Both the position numbers and the translations under genes were made by a program. The notes beneath the pieces were generated by a model that was not told the origin of the DNA, searched no databases, and saw nothing but the letters and a program-made list of their open reading frames with translations. From Mycobacterium sp. ENV421 (GTDB taxonomy: Bacteria; Actinomycetota; Actinomycetes; Mycobacteriales; Mycobacteriaceae): a stretch of 64,000 nucleotides of DNA. Below are positions 1 through 9,234 of this stretch, piece after piece (position 1 is the first letter of the stretch; the number at the start of each line of letters is the position of its first letter). Where the stretch lies: positions 62,001 through 126,000 of the forward strand of contig NZ_PDHO01000010.1 of assembly GCF_002887815.1 (NCBI RefSeq). The letters are read 5' to 3'.

Positions 1-350
1 GCCATCACGATGCCCGCCGTCAGACCGACCTTGAGCCGCAGCATGAACTGGTCGAACGGCGCCGTCGCCAGCAGGCGGCAGCCTCCGTCGGCACTGATGT
101 CGGCGCGGGCCGACTGCGGCAGCGAGCAGTACGGCTCGCGTAGCCATTCACCCAGGCTCTCCACCCGCATGAACCCGTGGCTGTACCAGAGGAAACCGAT
201 GATCGTGGTCAGCGCGACGGCGCCCATCGCGATCAGCAGGCGGTACCGCAGCTCCCGGATGTGGTCGACGAGGGACATGGTCCCGTCCGGATTGACGCGG
301 CTGCGGCGTTGACGGGGGTCCAGCCGCGACAGGAGTTTAGGTGTGCGCAC
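1..350 (-). CDS. tatC: Sec-independent translocase subunit TatC (partial, N-terminal part)
   Basis: Multispanning membrane subunit that recognises twin-arginine signal peptides and works with TatA to export folded proteins. Only about 116 N-terminal residues lie in the window; the C-terminus is beyond the left edge. A GTG start gives a basic 24-residue leader before [15 protein letters not shown], the conserved TatC entry motif, followed by the first membrane helix and the periplasmic loop ending in [12 protein letters not shown] chose the GTG over the internal ATG at 278 because the basic leader ([22 protein letters not shown]) resembles the mycobacterial TatC N-terminus. It lies 45 bases downstream of tatA on the same strand, so cotranscription is likely. 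Confidence 0.93.
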   Translation of the reverse strand, partial: MRTPKLLSRLDPRQRRSRVNPDGTMSLVDHIRELRYRLLIAMGAVALTTIIGFLWYSHGFMRVESLGEWLREPYCSLPQSARADISADGGCRLLATAPFDQFMLRLKVGLTAGIVM

Positions 351-395
351 GGCAGCGGCAGACTACGGGCGTCGGAGCGCCCGGTTGTCGTCGGT

Positions 396-659
396 TCAGG
401 CCGGTTTGGCGTCGGTGGGGCTCTGGGCCGGCGGGGTCACCGGGGCCTCGACGCGCTCGGACTGCACCTGGGTGGGAGGCTGCGCGGGCGTGACAGGAGT
501 GTCCGCCTTGTGCTCGTTCTGCAGCTCCTTGACCTCTGACTTGAAGATGCGCATCGACTTGCCCAGTGAGCGGGCGGCATCAGGCAACCTCTTCGACCCG
601 AAGAGCAGCACGACCACCGCGATGAGAATCAGCCAGTGCCACGGTTGTAGAGCACCCAA
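396..659 (-). CDS. tatA: Sec-independent translocase subunit TatA
   Basis: Small single-span protein that oligomerises to form the Tat pore. The 87-residue product begins [21 protein letters not shown], then the hinge and amphipathic helix ([18 protein letters not shown]) typical of TatA, and ends in an acidic, proline-rich tail. Two starts are possible: GTG at 668, or TTG at 659. GGAGG ends directly against the GTG but sits about 8 nt before the TTG, and the TTG start also matches the usual mycobacterial N-terminus, so TTG is preferred. A TAGCAT -10-like box lies at 686-691, overlapping the end of pafC, so tatAC could have its own promoter as well as read-through from pafBC. Confidence 0.93.
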   Translation of the reverse strand: MGALQPWHWLILIAVVVLLFGSKRLPDAARSLGKSMRIFKSEVKELQNEHKADTPVTPAQPPTQVQSERVEAPVTPPAQSPTDAKPA

Positions 660-688
660 TTTGGTCACCTCCAGAAGTTGCCTCGATG

Positions 689-1663
689 CTACCCCAGGTC
701 CAGGTCGGCGTACGCGGCCAAGGCCGCGGTCGCGCTCTGACGAACACGGGCCACCAGCGACTCCGGTTCGAGAACTCGGACATCGGCGCCGAATCCCAGC
801 AGCGCCCGGCACATCCATTCCTCGGAGGCGTAGGTCATCGACGCCTTGTGGTAGCCGTCGGGCAGTTCCTCGAGGATCCGCATCGGGTAGTACTCGAGCA
901 TCCAGGTCGCGGTCGGTGCCAGCAGCAGGGTCGCGGCGGGCAGCGCCGGATCGGCGTCGAACAGCGAGGTGTCCGGCGGTGCCTGCTTGGCCGGCTCGGG
1001 CGGGACGGCTGCCTGGTCGAGCACGGTCGCGGAGACGATGCGGTCGAATCGGAACAGCCGCACTCCCTCGGCGTCGCGCGCCCAGGCCTGCAGATAACTG
1101 TGGTCGCCGACCAGCACCACCCGGATCGGGTCGACGACCCGGCTGGTCAAGGTGTCCCGGGACGCCGAGTAGTACTCGATGTTCAGCGCGCGACCATCAC
1201 GAACGGCGGCGCGCACCGCGGCGGCGGTGTCGCTTTCGATCGGCGCTCGCTCATCCACGGCGGCGACGGCATGGGTGTGGTCGTGGCCGACGGTGCCGGC
1301 CGCCGATTCGATCTTGGCGATGGCGCTCAGCGCGGCCTGCGGGTCGACGACACCGGGGATGTCGACCAGCGCCCGCAACGCCACCAGCAGGCCGGTGGCC
1401 TCCGGCGACGTCAGCCGCAGCGGTTCGTCCATGCCCGCCGAGAACGTCACCTTGATCGAATCGCCGGAGAACTCGAAGTCGATCAGGTCGCCGGGCCCAT
1501 ACCCGGGCAGGCCGCACATCCAGAGCTGGTCGAGGTCCTGCTCGAGTTGCTTGCGGGTCACGCCGAGATCGGCGGCGGCCTCGTCGTAGGTGATGCTGGG
1601 GTTGGCCTTGAGGTACGGCACCATGTTGAGCAGCCGCACCAGTCGCGTCGAGACAGGGGTCAT
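689..1663 (-). CDS. pafC: WYL-domain transcriptional regulator PafC
   Basis: Partner of PafB in the PafBC activator that drives the LexA/RecA-independent DNA-damage response in mycobacteria. The 324-residue protein has an N-terminal winged-helix region (about 1-65, with [14 protein letters not shown]), a WYL domain (about 140-205), and a C-terminal extension of the WCX type. The WYL signature is degenerate: HSYLQAW stands where RWYLVGH is found in PafB. The ATG start overlaps the pafB stop by 4 nt, which implies translational coupling and equal amounts of the two subunits. Confidence 0.93.
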   Translation of the reverse strand: MTPVSTRLVRLLNMVPYLKANPSITYDEAAADLGVTRKQLEQDLDQLWMCGLPGYGPGDLIDFEFSGDSIKVTFSAGMDEPLRLTSPEATGLLVALRALVDIPGVVDPQAALSAIAKIESAAGTVGHDHTHAVAAVDERAPIESDTAAAVRAAVRDGRALNIEYYSASRDTLTSRVVDPIRVVLVGDHSYLQAWARDAEGVRLFRFDRIVSATVLDQAAVPPEPAKQAPPDTSLFDADPALPAATLLLAPTATWMLEYYPMRILEELPDGYHKASMTYASEEWMCRALLGFGADVRVLEPESLVARVRQSATAALAAYADLDLG

Positions 1664-2649
1664 GCGCGATCCCCCGCCTGCGCGCGCAACCGGGCGACCA
1701 CGTCGTCGCGCAACGCGGCCGGTTCCAGAACCAGCGCGTCGGCCCCGTAGCCCGCGACTTCGCGGGCGAGCCGGTCGCGGGTGCCGATGTCGAGTTCGAT
1801 CACCTCGCCCGAGCGCCCGCCGATACTGCGCGCTCCGGCGGATTTCCCGTTGCGGCGCAACGACATCGCCTTACCGTCGGCAACCCACACCGATGCCTGC
1901 ACGCCGCTGGGGGCTTCGCCGATCGCCCGGTCGACGATGGCCCGCAGGTCGACACCGGCGGGTCTGACGACAGATCCGGGTGGGCCGACGCATGTGATGT
2001 CGGCACCGATGCGGGAGAGCCGAAATGTTCTGGTGGCGTTGCGGTCCCGGTCATGCCCGACGAGATACCAGCGGCCCCGGTCGGTGATCACTCCCCACGG
2101 TTCCACGGTGCGCACGGTGTAGGGGTCGGTCGGCAACGACCGGTGGCGGAACTGCACCGGTCGACCGGAGTCGATGGCCGACAACAGGTTTCCCAGCACG
2201 TCTTCGGATCCGCGCAACCCGGGCTGCCCCGACGCGGTGGTGATCGCGACGGCCGCGTCGGGATCGACGTCGACGCCGGCCGCCCGCAGTTTCAGCAGCG
2301 CACCCTGGGTCGCGGTGATCAGTTCCGGCGATTCCCAGAGCTTGGTGGCGATCGCGACGGCGCCCGCCTCCTCGTCGGTGAGTTCGATGTCGGGCAGCGC
2401 GTAGGCATCGCGGTTGATCCGGTAGCCCTCGGTGGGGTCGAACGACGACACCCGGCCGGTCTCCAAGGGGATGCCCAGATCGCGCAGCTCGTTCTTGTCG
2501 CGCTCGAACATCCGGGAGAACGCCTCATCGCTGGGGCTCTCGGCGTAGCCGGCCACGCTGGCGCGGATGCGATCGGCGGTGATGTAGCCGTGCGTGGACA
2601 GCAGCGCGATGACGAGGTTCATCAACCGCTCTACTTTGGATGTCGCCAC
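1660..2649 (-). CDS. pafB: WYL-domain transcriptional regulator PafB
   Basis: DNA-damage-responsive transcription activator acting with PafC; despite the name it is not needed for pupylation. The 329-residue protein has an N-terminal helix-turn-helix (about 1-75), a WYL domain with the intact RWYLVGHD core (about 190-200), and a C-terminal WCX-like segment. The GTG start lies 7 nt downstream of a TAAGGT box, so the pafBC transcript is probably leaderless. A hairpin separates the gene from pafA upstream, so pafBC can be expressed apart from pafA. Confidence 0.93.
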   Translation of the reverse strand: MATSKVERLMNLVIALLSTHGYITADRIRASVAGYAESPSDEAFSRMFERDKNELRDLGIPLETGRVSSFDPTEGYRINRDAYALPDIELTDEEAGAVAIATKLWESPELITATQGALLKLRAAGVDVDPDAAVAITTASGQPGLRGSEDVLGNLLSAIDSGRPVQFRHRSLPTDPYTVRTVEPWGVITDRGRWYLVGHDRDRNATRTFRLSRIGADITCVGPPGSVVRPAGVDLRAIVDRAIGEAPSGVQASVWVADGKAMSLRRNGKSAGARSIGGRSGEVIELDIGTRDRLAREVAGYGADALVLEPAALRDDVVARLRAQAGDRA

Positions 2650-2656
2650 TCGGAAA

Positions 2657-2662
2657 ACCTTA
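2657..2662 (-). promoter_or_regulatory. Candidate leaderless promoter (-10 box) of pafB
   Basis: TAAGGT on the minus strand is followed by 7 nt and then the GTG of pafB. This fits the TANNNT -10 element and the spacing of mycobacterial leaderless transcripts. No ribosome binding site precedes the GTG. Confidence 0.5.
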
Positions 2663-2674
2663 GCGGGAAACGGT

Positions 2675-2692
2675 GCGCCGCCCCTGCGGCGC
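2675..2692 (-). terminator. Hairpin after pafA
   Basis: GCGCCGC and GCGGCGC form a 7-bp G+C stem around a 4-nt loop, just after the pafA stop. There is no U-tract, which is usual for mycobacterial candidates. It may reduce read-through from pafA into pafBC. Confidence 0.45.
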
Positions 2693-2697
2693 GCTCG

Positions 2698-4056
2698 TCA
2701 CATGCTGGCGATGAGTCGCTTCACCCGCTCGTCGACCGAGCGGAACGGGTCCTTGCACAGCACCGTGCGCTGCGCCTGGTCGTTGAGCTTGAGATGCACC
2801 CAGTCGACGGTGAAATCGCGGCCCGCCTCCTGGGCGGCGCTGATGAACTCGCCGCGCAACTTGGCCCGGGTGGTCTGCGGCGGGGTGTCGACGGCGGCGT
2901 CGATCTCCTCGTCCGTGGTGATTCGGGTCGCCAGGCCTTTGCGCTGCAACAGGTCGAACACGCCGCGGCCACGTTTGATGTCGTGGTAGGCCAGGTCCAG
3001 CTGGCTGATCTTCGGATCGGACAGCTCCATGCTGTAGCGGTCCTGATAGCGCTGGAACAGCTTGCGCTTGATCACCCAGTCGATCTCGGTGTCGACCTTG
3101 GCGAAGTCCTGGCTCTCGACGGCGTCGAGCTGGCGGCCCCACAGGTCGACCACCTGGTCGATCTGGGTGTTGGGCTCGCGGGTCTGCAGGTATTCGACCG
3201 CGCGGGCGTAGTACTCGCGCTGGATGTCCAGTGCGCTGGCCTGCCGTCCACCGGCCAGGCGCACCGGCCGGCGTCCGGTGAGGTCGTGGCTGACCTCGCG
3301 GATCGCCCGGATCGGGTTGTCCAGTGAGAAGTCGCGGAACGCAACTCCGGCCTCGATCATCTCCAGCACCAGCGAGGCGGTGCCGACCTTGAGCATCGTG
3401 GTGGACTCGCACATGTTGGAGTCCCCGACGATCACGTGCAACCGGCGGTATTTCTCGGCGTCGGCGTGCGGTTCGTCGCGCGTGTTGATGATCGGGCGCG
3501 ACCGGGTGGTGGCGCTCGAGACGCCTTCCCAGATGTGTTCGGCGCGCTGGCTCAGGCAGAACGTGGCCGCCTTCGGGGTCTGCAACACCTTGCCTGCGCC
3601 GCAGATCAACTGGCGGGTGACCAGGAACGGCAGCAGCACATCGGAGATCCGGGAGAACTCGCCGGCCCGCACGATCAGGTAGTTCTCGTGGCAGCCGTAG
3701 GAGTTTCCGGCCGAATCGGTGTTGTTCTTGAACAGGTAGATGTCCCCGCCGATGCCTTCGTCGGCAAGGCGCTGCTCGGCGTCGATGAGGAGGTCTTCCA
3801 GCACCCGCTCACCGGCGCGGTCATGAGTGACCAGCTGCGTCAGGTTGTCGCACTCGGCGGTGGCGTACTCGGGGTGGCTGCCCACGTCGAGGTACAGGCG
3901 CGCGCCGTTGCGCAGGAACACGTTCGAGCTGCGGCCCCACGACACCACCCGGCGGAACAGGTACCGGGCGACCTCGTCCGGACTGAGCCGACGATGGCCG
4001 TGGAACGTGCAGGTGACACCGAATTCGGTTTCGATGCCCATGATTCTCCGCTGCAC
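2698..4056 (-). CDS. pafA: Pup-protein ligase PafA
   Basis: ATP-dependent ligase that joins the C-terminal glutamate of Pup to lysines of target proteins, marking them for the proteasome. The 452-residue length equals that of the M. tuberculosis enzyme. The N-terminal MGIETEFGV carries the ATP/metal-binding Glu9, and [11 protein letters not shown] carries the catalytic Asp57 (equivalent to Asp64 of the Corynebacterium enzyme). The fold is carboxylate-amine-ligase/glutamine-synthetase-like, with a small C-terminal domain ending KRLIASM. The start is GTG, 7 nt after a TAGGCT box. It is homologous to dop in this window. Confidence 0.97.
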   Translation of the reverse strand: MQRRIMGIETEFGVTCTFHGHRRLSPDEVARYLFRRVVSWGRSSNVFLRNGARLYLDVGSHPEYATAECDNLTQLVTHDRAGERVLEDLLIDAEQRLADEGIGGDIYLFKNNTDSAGNSYGCHENYLIVRAGEFSRISDVLLPFLVTRQLICGAGKVLQTPKAATFCLSQRAEHIWEGVSSATTRSRPIINTRDEPHADAEKYRRLHVIVGDSNMCESTTMLKVGTASLVLEMIEAGVAFRDFSLDNPIRAIREVSHDLTGRRPVRLAGGRQASALDIQREYYARAVEYLQTREPNTQIDQVVDLWGRQLDAVESQDFAKVDTEIDWVIKRKLFQRYQDRYSMELSDPKISQLDLAYHDIKRGRGVFDLLQRKGLATRITTDEEIDAAVDTPPQTTRAKLRGEFISAAQEAGRDFTVDWVHLKLNDQAQRTVLCKDPFRSVDERVKRLIASM

Positions 4057-4063
4057 GACACCG

Positions 4064-4069
4064 AGCCTA
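4064..4069 (-). promoter_or_regulatory. Candidate leaderless promoter (-10 box) of pafA
   Basis: TAGGCT on the minus strand, then a 7-nt spacer (CGGTGTC), then the GTG start. The dop gene has the same box and spacing, which suggests that the pupylation and depupylation enzymes share promoter design. Confidence 0.55.
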
Positions 4070-4172
4070 CTGGTTGCTGTGCACTAGCGGTGGGCAAGCG
4101 GGGCGCGAAACGCGTTCAGAGTCCCTGTGGATTACGGAAAAGCCGCGGCCGCGGGACATGCCAGCATGAGCC

Positions 4173-4445
4173 GTGCCCGAGCGCGTCGTCGTCGATACCG
4201 CCACGTTAGGGGCCCTGACGGACACCCTGACCCGCAGCGCAGGTCACCTCGCGGGTGTTGCGATCCCCGGTGTCGCGGAGCTACCCGGTTCTGCGCTGGA
4301 CGGTTTGGTTGCACCGGAACGCGTCGCGGCTGAGGTGCACCGACTCGGCGCGGCTCTGCAGGATTGGGTTTGCTCGGTGCGCCGATCGGTAGACCAACTC
4401 GGCGCCGCCGACGACGCGACGGCACGGCGTCTCCCGCCCCGGTGA
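4173..4445 (+). CDS. Small T7SS-substrate-like helical protein
   Basis: A 90-residue protein with a GTG start and no signal peptide or membrane segment. The sequence (VVVDTATLGALTDTLTRSAG, later LGAALQDWVCSVRRSVDQL) reads as two alpha-helices with a WxC turn, in the style of EspC/WXG100-like type VII secretion substrates. This is an inference from pattern, not a firm family assignment. Its stop overlaps the GTG of the downstream hydrolase gene, so the two are translationally coupled and probably function together. Confidence 0.6.
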   Translation: MPERVVVDTATLGALTDTLTRSAGHLAGVAIPGVAELPGSALDGLVAPERVAAEVHRLGAALQDWVCSVRRSVDQLGAADDATARRLPPR

Positions 4446-6151
4446 GCCCGCCGACCGTGTCGCAGGTGCTCGCCTGGCGACCGCAGGCGCTCATCGAACT
4501 GGCCGGCGCATGGGACGACGCCGCGGGCCGGCTTCAGGCCCAGGCGGACGCCGTCGACGACCAGGTGGCCGGCAGCGCCGGCGTGTTCACCGGTTCGGCC
4601 GCGGGCGCGGCCCGCGAGGCGATCGGCCCGACCACCGCGGGTCTGCGCGGGGTGTGCCGGGCGCTGATCCTGGCCGCCGCGCAGGCTCGGGACGCCGCCG
4701 AGGTCATCACCCGCTGTCGCGACCGGGTGCTCGAGGTGGTGGCGGATGCCCGGGACGGCGGACACGAGGTGCGCGACGACGGAACGGTGGCTCCCCCGAC
4801 GGCACCGTCAAAGCTTCTGGTGGCGTGCAGCGGTGGTTCCGATGCGGTGGCGCGCACGATGCTGGACGTCCGGGCGGACGAGCTGACTCGCGTTCTTCAG
4901 GGGGCATTGTCGGCGCTCGGCGCCGCCGATGCCGCGGCGGCCACCGCGATCGACGCGGCGTTCGATGCCACTCCGGCCGAGCCGGCACCGGTTCGGCCGG
5001 CAGCGGCCACAGGCAATCCGGTGGCCGACTGGCCGCACCTGAGCCAGGACGCGATCTCCGCGGCGGTCGCGGGGATGTCCGACACCGACCGGCAGCGGCT
5101 GATCGAGTCCAGGCCTCACGAAGTGGGCAACACCGATGGTGTTCCGTGGGAGACCAGGATCGCCGCCAACCGGATCAACATCGCCGATGCGATCCTCGAC
5201 CAACGCCGTCGCATCGAGGTGCCCGACGAGGTGAAGCTGCGCGCCGCCGTCGCACCGACGCTGGAAGCGGCTGACGCCGAACGACTTTGGGCTGCGTTGC
5301 ACGCAGACCCGAGAATGCGCGCCGCGGCGATCGACGCCTACGACCACGACGCGCGCAGCCGCATCTCGTACTACGAGAGCCTGCTCGCCGACGTTCCCGA
5401 CCCGGTGGACCGTAACCGGCGGGTGCCCCGCCAGATCCTGGCCTTCGACCCCCGGCGCGAGAGCTTCATCGAGTTGTCCGGCGATCTGACCCGCGCGCAC
5501 GCACTCGCGGTGCTGGTGCCCGGGCTCAACACCACCTTCGACGGCGCAGCCGACGACGTCGCGACGGCGCGGCGCTTCGTTGCCGGATCCGCGGGTGACG
5601 TCGCGATGATCACCTATCTGGGTGGGCCGTTCCCGACCGGTCAGTTGCTCGCCGGGGTGGCCGATGCCGTCGATCCGCGTTATGCGCTGAAGATGGCGCC
5701 ACGACTGGTGGCGTTCAGCGAAGACGTCGAACGGCGCGCCGGGTCGATGCCGGTGACCTACCTGGGCCATTCGTACGGCGGGTCGATCCTGGGCACGGCC
5801 GAACATTTCGGACTGACCGCCGACCGGGTGATCTATGTGGAGGCCGCGGGCGCCGGTGTGGGCGTTCACGATCCGTCGGACTGGCATAACCGCAACCCCG
5901 ACGTGCTGCGGTTCTCCCTGACCGCGCCCGGCGATCCGATCGGCTTGGTGCAGGGCATCCCGCTCGGGCCGCACGGGGCCGACCCCGACCGGTTGCCGGG
6001 TGTGATCCCGCTGGCCGCCGGCCGCAACCTGACCGGCGGACCGATGGGCGGACTGTCGTCGCACAGCGATGTTCTCAACGAACCCTCCGACGCGTGGCAC
6101 AACATCCTGGCGGTCATCACCGGCGACCGGGAACATATTCGGGTCGGCTGA
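4442..6151 (+). CDS. Alpha/beta hydrolase, DUF1023 type, with N-terminal WXG-like domain
   Basis: A 569-residue protein. Residues about 1-110 form an alanine-rich helical domain (LAWRPQALIELAGAWDDAAG) resembling WXG100-like domains of type VII secretion partners. The C-terminal part (about 350-569) is an alpha/beta hydrolase: ALAVLVPGLNTTFDG after an early strand, and the nucleophile elbow GHSYGG. The GTG start is chosen because it overlaps the upstream stop by 4 nt. The open frame extends 26 codons further upstream, but that part overlaps the preceding gene. Substrate unknown; an esterase or lipase-type activity is likely. It is convergent with the FAD oxidoreductase gene, 5 nt apart. Confidence 0.8.
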   Translation: MSPPTVSQVLAWRPQALIELAGAWDDAAGRLQAQADAVDDQVAGSAGVFTGSAAGAAREAIGPTTAGLRGVCRALILAAAQARDAAEVITRCRDRVLEVVADARDGGHEVRDDGTVAPPTAPSKLLVACSGGSDAVARTMLDVRADELTRVLQGALSALGAADAAAATAIDAAFDATPAEPAPVRPAAATGNPVADWPHLSQDAISAAVAGMSDTDRQRLIESRPHEVGNTDGVPWETRIAANRINIADAILDQRRRIEVPDEVKLRAAVAPTLEAADAERLWAALHADPRMRAAAIDAYDHDARSRISYYESLLADVPDPVDRNRRVPRQILAFDPRRESFIELSGDLTRAHALAVLVPGLNTTFDGAADDVATARRFVAGSAGDVAMITYLGGPFPTGQLLAGVADAVDPRYALKMAPRLVAFSEDVERRAGSMPVTYLGHSYGGSILGTAEHFGLTADRVIYVEAAGAGVGVHDPSDWHNRNPDVLRFSLTAPGDPIGLVQGIPLGPHGADPDRLPGVIPLAAGRNLTGGPMGGLSSHSDVLNEPSDAWHNILAVITGDREHIRVG

Positions 6152-6156
6152 GCCGG

Positions 6157-7353
6157 CTACGCCACCGGGTAGTCCGGCAGTACCGGTTTGCGTGGGCCGG
6201 CGCCGGCGGACCGTGACGCAACCGATGCCAGGGCCGTGGCCGGCGGACTCGCCGCGGCACGCGCGACGCCATGCACCGCCGCGATACCGATCCGGCTGCG
6301 CGGGTTGGCAATTCGTAGCACTCCGGGACGGACGACAGGCGCCGAGGCCGCGAACGGCTTCATACGGTGTTGGTATCGGTCCAGGGCCGCCGCATGGTCG
6401 GCGGTGGCGGCCAGTTCGCCGGCAAGGATATAGGCACCGATCAGCGCCAGGCTGGTGCCCGCACCGCCGAACGTGGCGTTGCAGAACGCGCAGTCGCCGA
6501 GCAGGCCGATGCGGCCCTTGCTCCATGAGGGCACATGAACCTGGCCGGCGACCGAGAAGTACATCGGTGCACCGGCTTCGAGCTCGCGCAGAATCCGCGG
6601 AGCGGCACCGCCGACGTCGGCGAAAGTCTTGCGCAGGATCGTGATCTGGTCACCCGGATCGAGATCCTCGATACCGCGGACATCGGAGATGAACGTCAGG
6701 ATGGCTCTGGTGGTGCCCAGGTTGTCCGGGCGCAGGTGCACACCACGGGATCGAGTTGCGTGCTGCCAGTTCCACCACTGGTCGTCGCTGTCGGACCGAG
6801 GGATGGTGGCGTACGCGAAATACATTCCCAGATCGGTGACCTCGATGGAGCTGACGAACCGGCGGGAGCGGGAGCGCAGGCCTTCGGCGACGATCAGGAC
6901 GTCGGAGTCGAGCACACTGCCGTCGTCGAGCACGGTGGTGACGTGGTCGCCGTGGTCGGTGACGTCGGTGATCTGGGTGCCGAAGCGGTAGTCGGTCTGA
7001 CCGTGCGTGCGTTCGATGAGAATCCGCGACAGTTCACCGCGCAGGATCTCCAGTTCCGCGGTCGGGCCGTCGGGGCTGCCGGGGGCGCCGACCGGAAAGG
7101 AGGCCGCCGCCGTGCCGGCAGCGGTGACGAACCGGGTTCCGACCTCACCGGTGTTGGCCCGGCGCACCTCGTCTTCGATGCCCATCCTGCGCACGACTTC
7201 CCGTGCGGCGCCGCGGATATCGACGTTCTGGCCCTCGTCCCGGCGCTGGGGGTAGCGTTCGATCACCGTGGTCCGCCAGCCGCGCGCGGTCAGTTGGTCG
7301 GCCAGTGCAGGTCCGGCGATTCCCGCGCCGGAGATGACGGCGCGTGGGCTCAG
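6157..7353 (-). CDS. FAD-dependent oxidoreductase/monooxygenase, probable CTG start
   Basis: A PHBH/TetX-like flavoprotein of about 398 residues, last gene of the pup-prcB-prcA run. The standard start (GTG at 7266) would remove the Rossmann motif, but the same frame continues upstream through [18 protein letters not shown], a clear FAD-binding GxGxxG fold. The only plausible initiation codon there is CTG at 7353-7351, which overlaps the prcA stop as CTGA, mimicking an ATGA coupling. A second flavin motif ([20 protein letters not shown]) lies near residue 310. The substrate is unknown. Coupling to the proteasome core subunits is suggestive only. Confidence 0.85.
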   Translation of the reverse strand: MSPRAVISGAGIAGPALADQLTARGWRTTVIERYPQRRDEGQNVDIRGAAREVVRRMGIEDEVRRANTGEVGTRFVTAAGTAAASFPVGAPGSPDGPTAELEILRGELSRILIERTHGQTDYRFGTQITDVTDHGDHVTTVLDDGSVLDSDVLIVAEGLRSRSRRFVSSIEVTDLGMYFAYATIPRSDSDDQWWNWQHATRSRGVHLRPDNLGTTRAILTFISDVRGIEDLDPGDQITILRKTFADVGGAAPRILRELEAGAPMYFSVAGQVHVPSWSKGRIGLLGDCAFCNATFGGAGTSLALIGAYILAGELAATADHAAALDRYQHRMKPFAASAPVVRPGVLRIANPRSRIGIAAVHGVARAAASPPATALASVASRSAGAGPRKPVLPDYPVA

Positions 7354-8093
7354 GAGGTGGCCTCTGCGGGCAACAACGCCTCCAACGCCGAACCGGTGAT
7401 CCGCCGGAATGCCCGTCGCGGCCGGTTGGCGTCCAGGATGGCCACCTCCAGGGTGGCCGGGCCCAGCACCCGCGGCTCGGCCGGCGGCGTGCTGCTCCCG
7501 CTTGCGCCGGTGCCGTTGATACCGGCCCGCAACGCTTCGACGGCGATACCGACCGCATCCTTCAGCGGCGCGTTCTCGGAGTAGGACTCCTTGAGCGCGG
7601 TGATGATCGGCTCCGTGGTGCCACCCATGACGACGAAGTGTGGTTCATCGGCGATCGAGCCATCGTAGGTGATCCGGTACAGCTCAGGGGGTTTCGTTTC
7701 GCCGTAGTGGGCCACCTCGGCCACACACAGCTCCACCTCGTAGGGTTTGGCCTGCTCGGTGAAGATCGTTCCGAGGGTCTGCGCGTAGACGTTGGCGAGC
7801 TGGCGGCCCGTCACGTCGCGACGGTCGTAGGCGTACCCGCGGGTGTCGGCGAATTGGATGCCGCCGCGGCGCAGGTTGTCGAACTCGTTGAACCGGCCCA
7901 CGGCGGCGAAGCCGACGCGGTCGTAGAGCTCACTGATCTTCTGCAGCGACCGCGACGGGTTCTCCGCAACGAAAAGCACCCCGGAGTCGTAGGCCAGCAC
8001 AACCACGCTGCGGCCCCGGGAAATGCCTTTGCGCGCAAGCTCGGAACGCTCGCGCATCGCCTGCTCGGGCGAGATGAAGTATGGGAAGCTCAC
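7350..8093 (-). CDS. prcA: Proteasome subunit alpha PrcA
   Basis: Forms the outer heptameric rings of the 20S core; its N-terminus gates substrate entry and its surface pockets bind the C-terminus of Mpa. The 247-residue product begins [22 protein letters not shown], the typical gate segment and helix H0, followed by the proteasome fold ([17 protein letters not shown]). It lacks the N-terminal threonine nucleophile, as expected for an alpha subunit. Its GTG follows directly after the prcB stop with no spacer, so translation is coupled. Confidence 0.97.
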   Translation of the reverse strand: MSFPYFISPEQAMRERSELARKGISRGRSVVVLAYDSGVLFVAENPSRSLQKISELYDRVGFAAVGRFNEFDNLRRGGIQFADTRGYAYDRRDVTGRQLANVYAQTLGTIFTEQAKPYEVELCVAEVAHYGETKPPELYRITYDGSIADEPHFVVMGGTTEPIITALKESYSENAPLKDAVGIAVEALRAGINGTGASGSSTPPAEPRVLGPATLEVAILDANRPRRAFRRITGSALEALLPAEATS

Positions 8094-8972
8094 TTAGTCC
8101 ACCCGCGGTGCTTCGTTGCTGGGTCCCGTGCCGGGCCCGAATGTGTTTGTCGTGGAACGTTTTTCGATCACCTCGCGCGCAAGCGCGGAGATCCGCTCCT
8201 CGGAGACATCGACGGCACCCTCGGCCTCGATCGTGACGGCCGTCGGGTAGATACCGCGCACCAGGTCCGGACCGCCGGTTGCCGAGTCGTCGTCGGCGGC
8301 GTCGTAGAGCGCCTCCACAGCGGCCCGCAGCGCCGAATCCGCGTCGGTGACACCGGAATAGAGCTTCTTGATCGACGACTTGGCGAACAGCGAACCGGAC
8401 CCCACCGACTGGTAGCCCTCTTGCTCGATGTTCCAGCCACCGGCCGCGTCGAACGACACGATCCGTCCTGCCGCTTCCGGATTCGGGTCATCGAGGTCGT
8501 AGCCCACCAGCAGCGGCAGCGCGACGAAGCCCTGCAGTGCCGCACCGAGATTGCCGCGCACCATCGTCGAGAGACGATTCACCTTGCCGGGGAACGTCAG
8601 CGGGACGCCCTCGACCTTCTCGTAGTGCTCCAGCTCCACGGCATACAGCCGGGCGAACTCGACGGCGATCGCGGCGGTGCCGGCGATACCGGTGGCCGTG
8701 TAGTCGTCGGTGATGTACACCTTCTGCACATCCCGGCTGGCAATCATGTTGCCCTGGGTGGCGCGGCGATCGCCGGCGATCAGCACACCGCCCGGATACC
8801 TCAGCGCGACGATCGTAGTGCCGTGCGGCAGCGCGTCACCGGGCAGCGCACCGCTCGCGCCGGTGCTGGTCGGCAACAGCTGAGGTGCTTCCCGCCGGAG
8901 ATAGTCGGAAAACGAGGAGAGATCGGTCAGAGGTGAACTGGTGGCAAGGCGATCAGAGAACGGCCAGGTCAC
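8094..8972 (-). CDS. prcB: Proteasome subunit beta PrcB
   Basis: Catalytic subunit of the 20S core. A 51-residue propeptide precedes the processing site [13 protein letters not shown], so Thr52 becomes the N-terminal nucleophile after autocleavage. Lys ([13 protein letters not shown] region) and the rest of the Ntn-hydrolase fold follow. The propeptide is slightly shorter than the 57 residues in M. tuberculosis. The ATG start overlaps the pup stop by 4 nt. Confidence 0.97.
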   Translation of the reverse strand: MTWPFSDRLATSSPLTDLSSFSDYLRREAPQLLPTSTGASGALPGDALPHGTTIVALRYPGGVLIAGDRRATQGNMIASRDVQKVYITDDYTATGIAGTAAIAVEFARLYAVELEHYEKVEGVPLTFPGKVNRLSTMVRGNLGAALQGFVALPLLVGYDLDDPNPEAAGRIVSFDAAGGWNIEQEGYQSVGSGSLFAKSSIKKLYSGVTDADSALRAAVEALYDAADDDSATGGPDLVRGIYPTAVTIEAEGAVDVSEERISALAREVIEKRSTTNTFGPGTGPSNEAPRVD

Positions 8973-9163
8973 TGTCCGCCCTTTTGCACGTATGCACGCA
9001 CGAAGTCCTCAGCGTTCTCTTCCAGGACGTCATCGATCTCGTCCAGCAGATCATCGGTCTCCTCAGCGAGCTTGTCGCGACGCTCTTGCCCGCCGGCACC
9101 GGTGCTGCCGAGGTCGTCATCCTCGCCGCCACCGCCGCCACGCTTGGTCTGCTCCTGAGCCAT
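8969..9163 (-). CDS. pup: Prokaryotic ubiquitin-like protein Pup
   Basis: A 64-residue, largely disordered tag that PafA joins to target lysines. It has the diagnostic features: a glycine- and acid-rich N-terminal half that threads into Mpa, a central Mpa-binding helix ([21 protein letters not shown]), and the C-terminal GGQ. The terminal Gln must be deamidated by Dop before ligation. A strong GGAGG lies about 6 nt before the ATG. The gene heads the pup-prcB-prcA operon, separated from dop by 71 bases that contain a -10 box. Confidence 0.98.
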   Translation of the reverse strand: MAQEQTKRGGGGGEDDDLGSTGAGGQERRDKLAEETDDLLDEIDDVLEENAEDFVRAYVQKGGQ

Positions 9164-9193
9164 CGCTGCCTCCTGCTCGTGATGCGTTCTTCC

Positions 9194-9199
9194 ACCCTA
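9194..9199 (-). promoter_or_regulatory. Candidate -10 box for pup-prcBA
   Basis: TAGGGT on the minus strand lies about 30 nt upstream of the pup ATG, in the gap after dop. It would let the Pup and proteasome subunits be expressed independently of dop. Confidence 0.4.
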
Positions 9200-9234
9200 C
9201 CGGTCGAGACCGATATTGCTCCGTCTAACGAACG

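Noticed and set aside
686..1750. Long open frame on the plus strand opposite pafC
   Set aside because: It is antisense to a clear WYL regulator and reads as an Arg/Gly-rich pattern typical of reverse-strand frames in G+C-rich coding DNA. The same applies to frames at 2053-3327, 14383-15927, 41573-42871, 54542-56152 and 57325-58800.
2650..2697. PafBC-dependent damage promoter before pafB
   Set aside because: The stretch before the TAAGGT box does not match the TTGTCRGTG-N8 element known for RecA-independent promoters.
7266..7266. Conventional GTG start of the FAD oxidoreductase
   Set aside because: It would remove the GAGIAGP nucleotide-binding motif, which is clearly coded in the same frame upstream.
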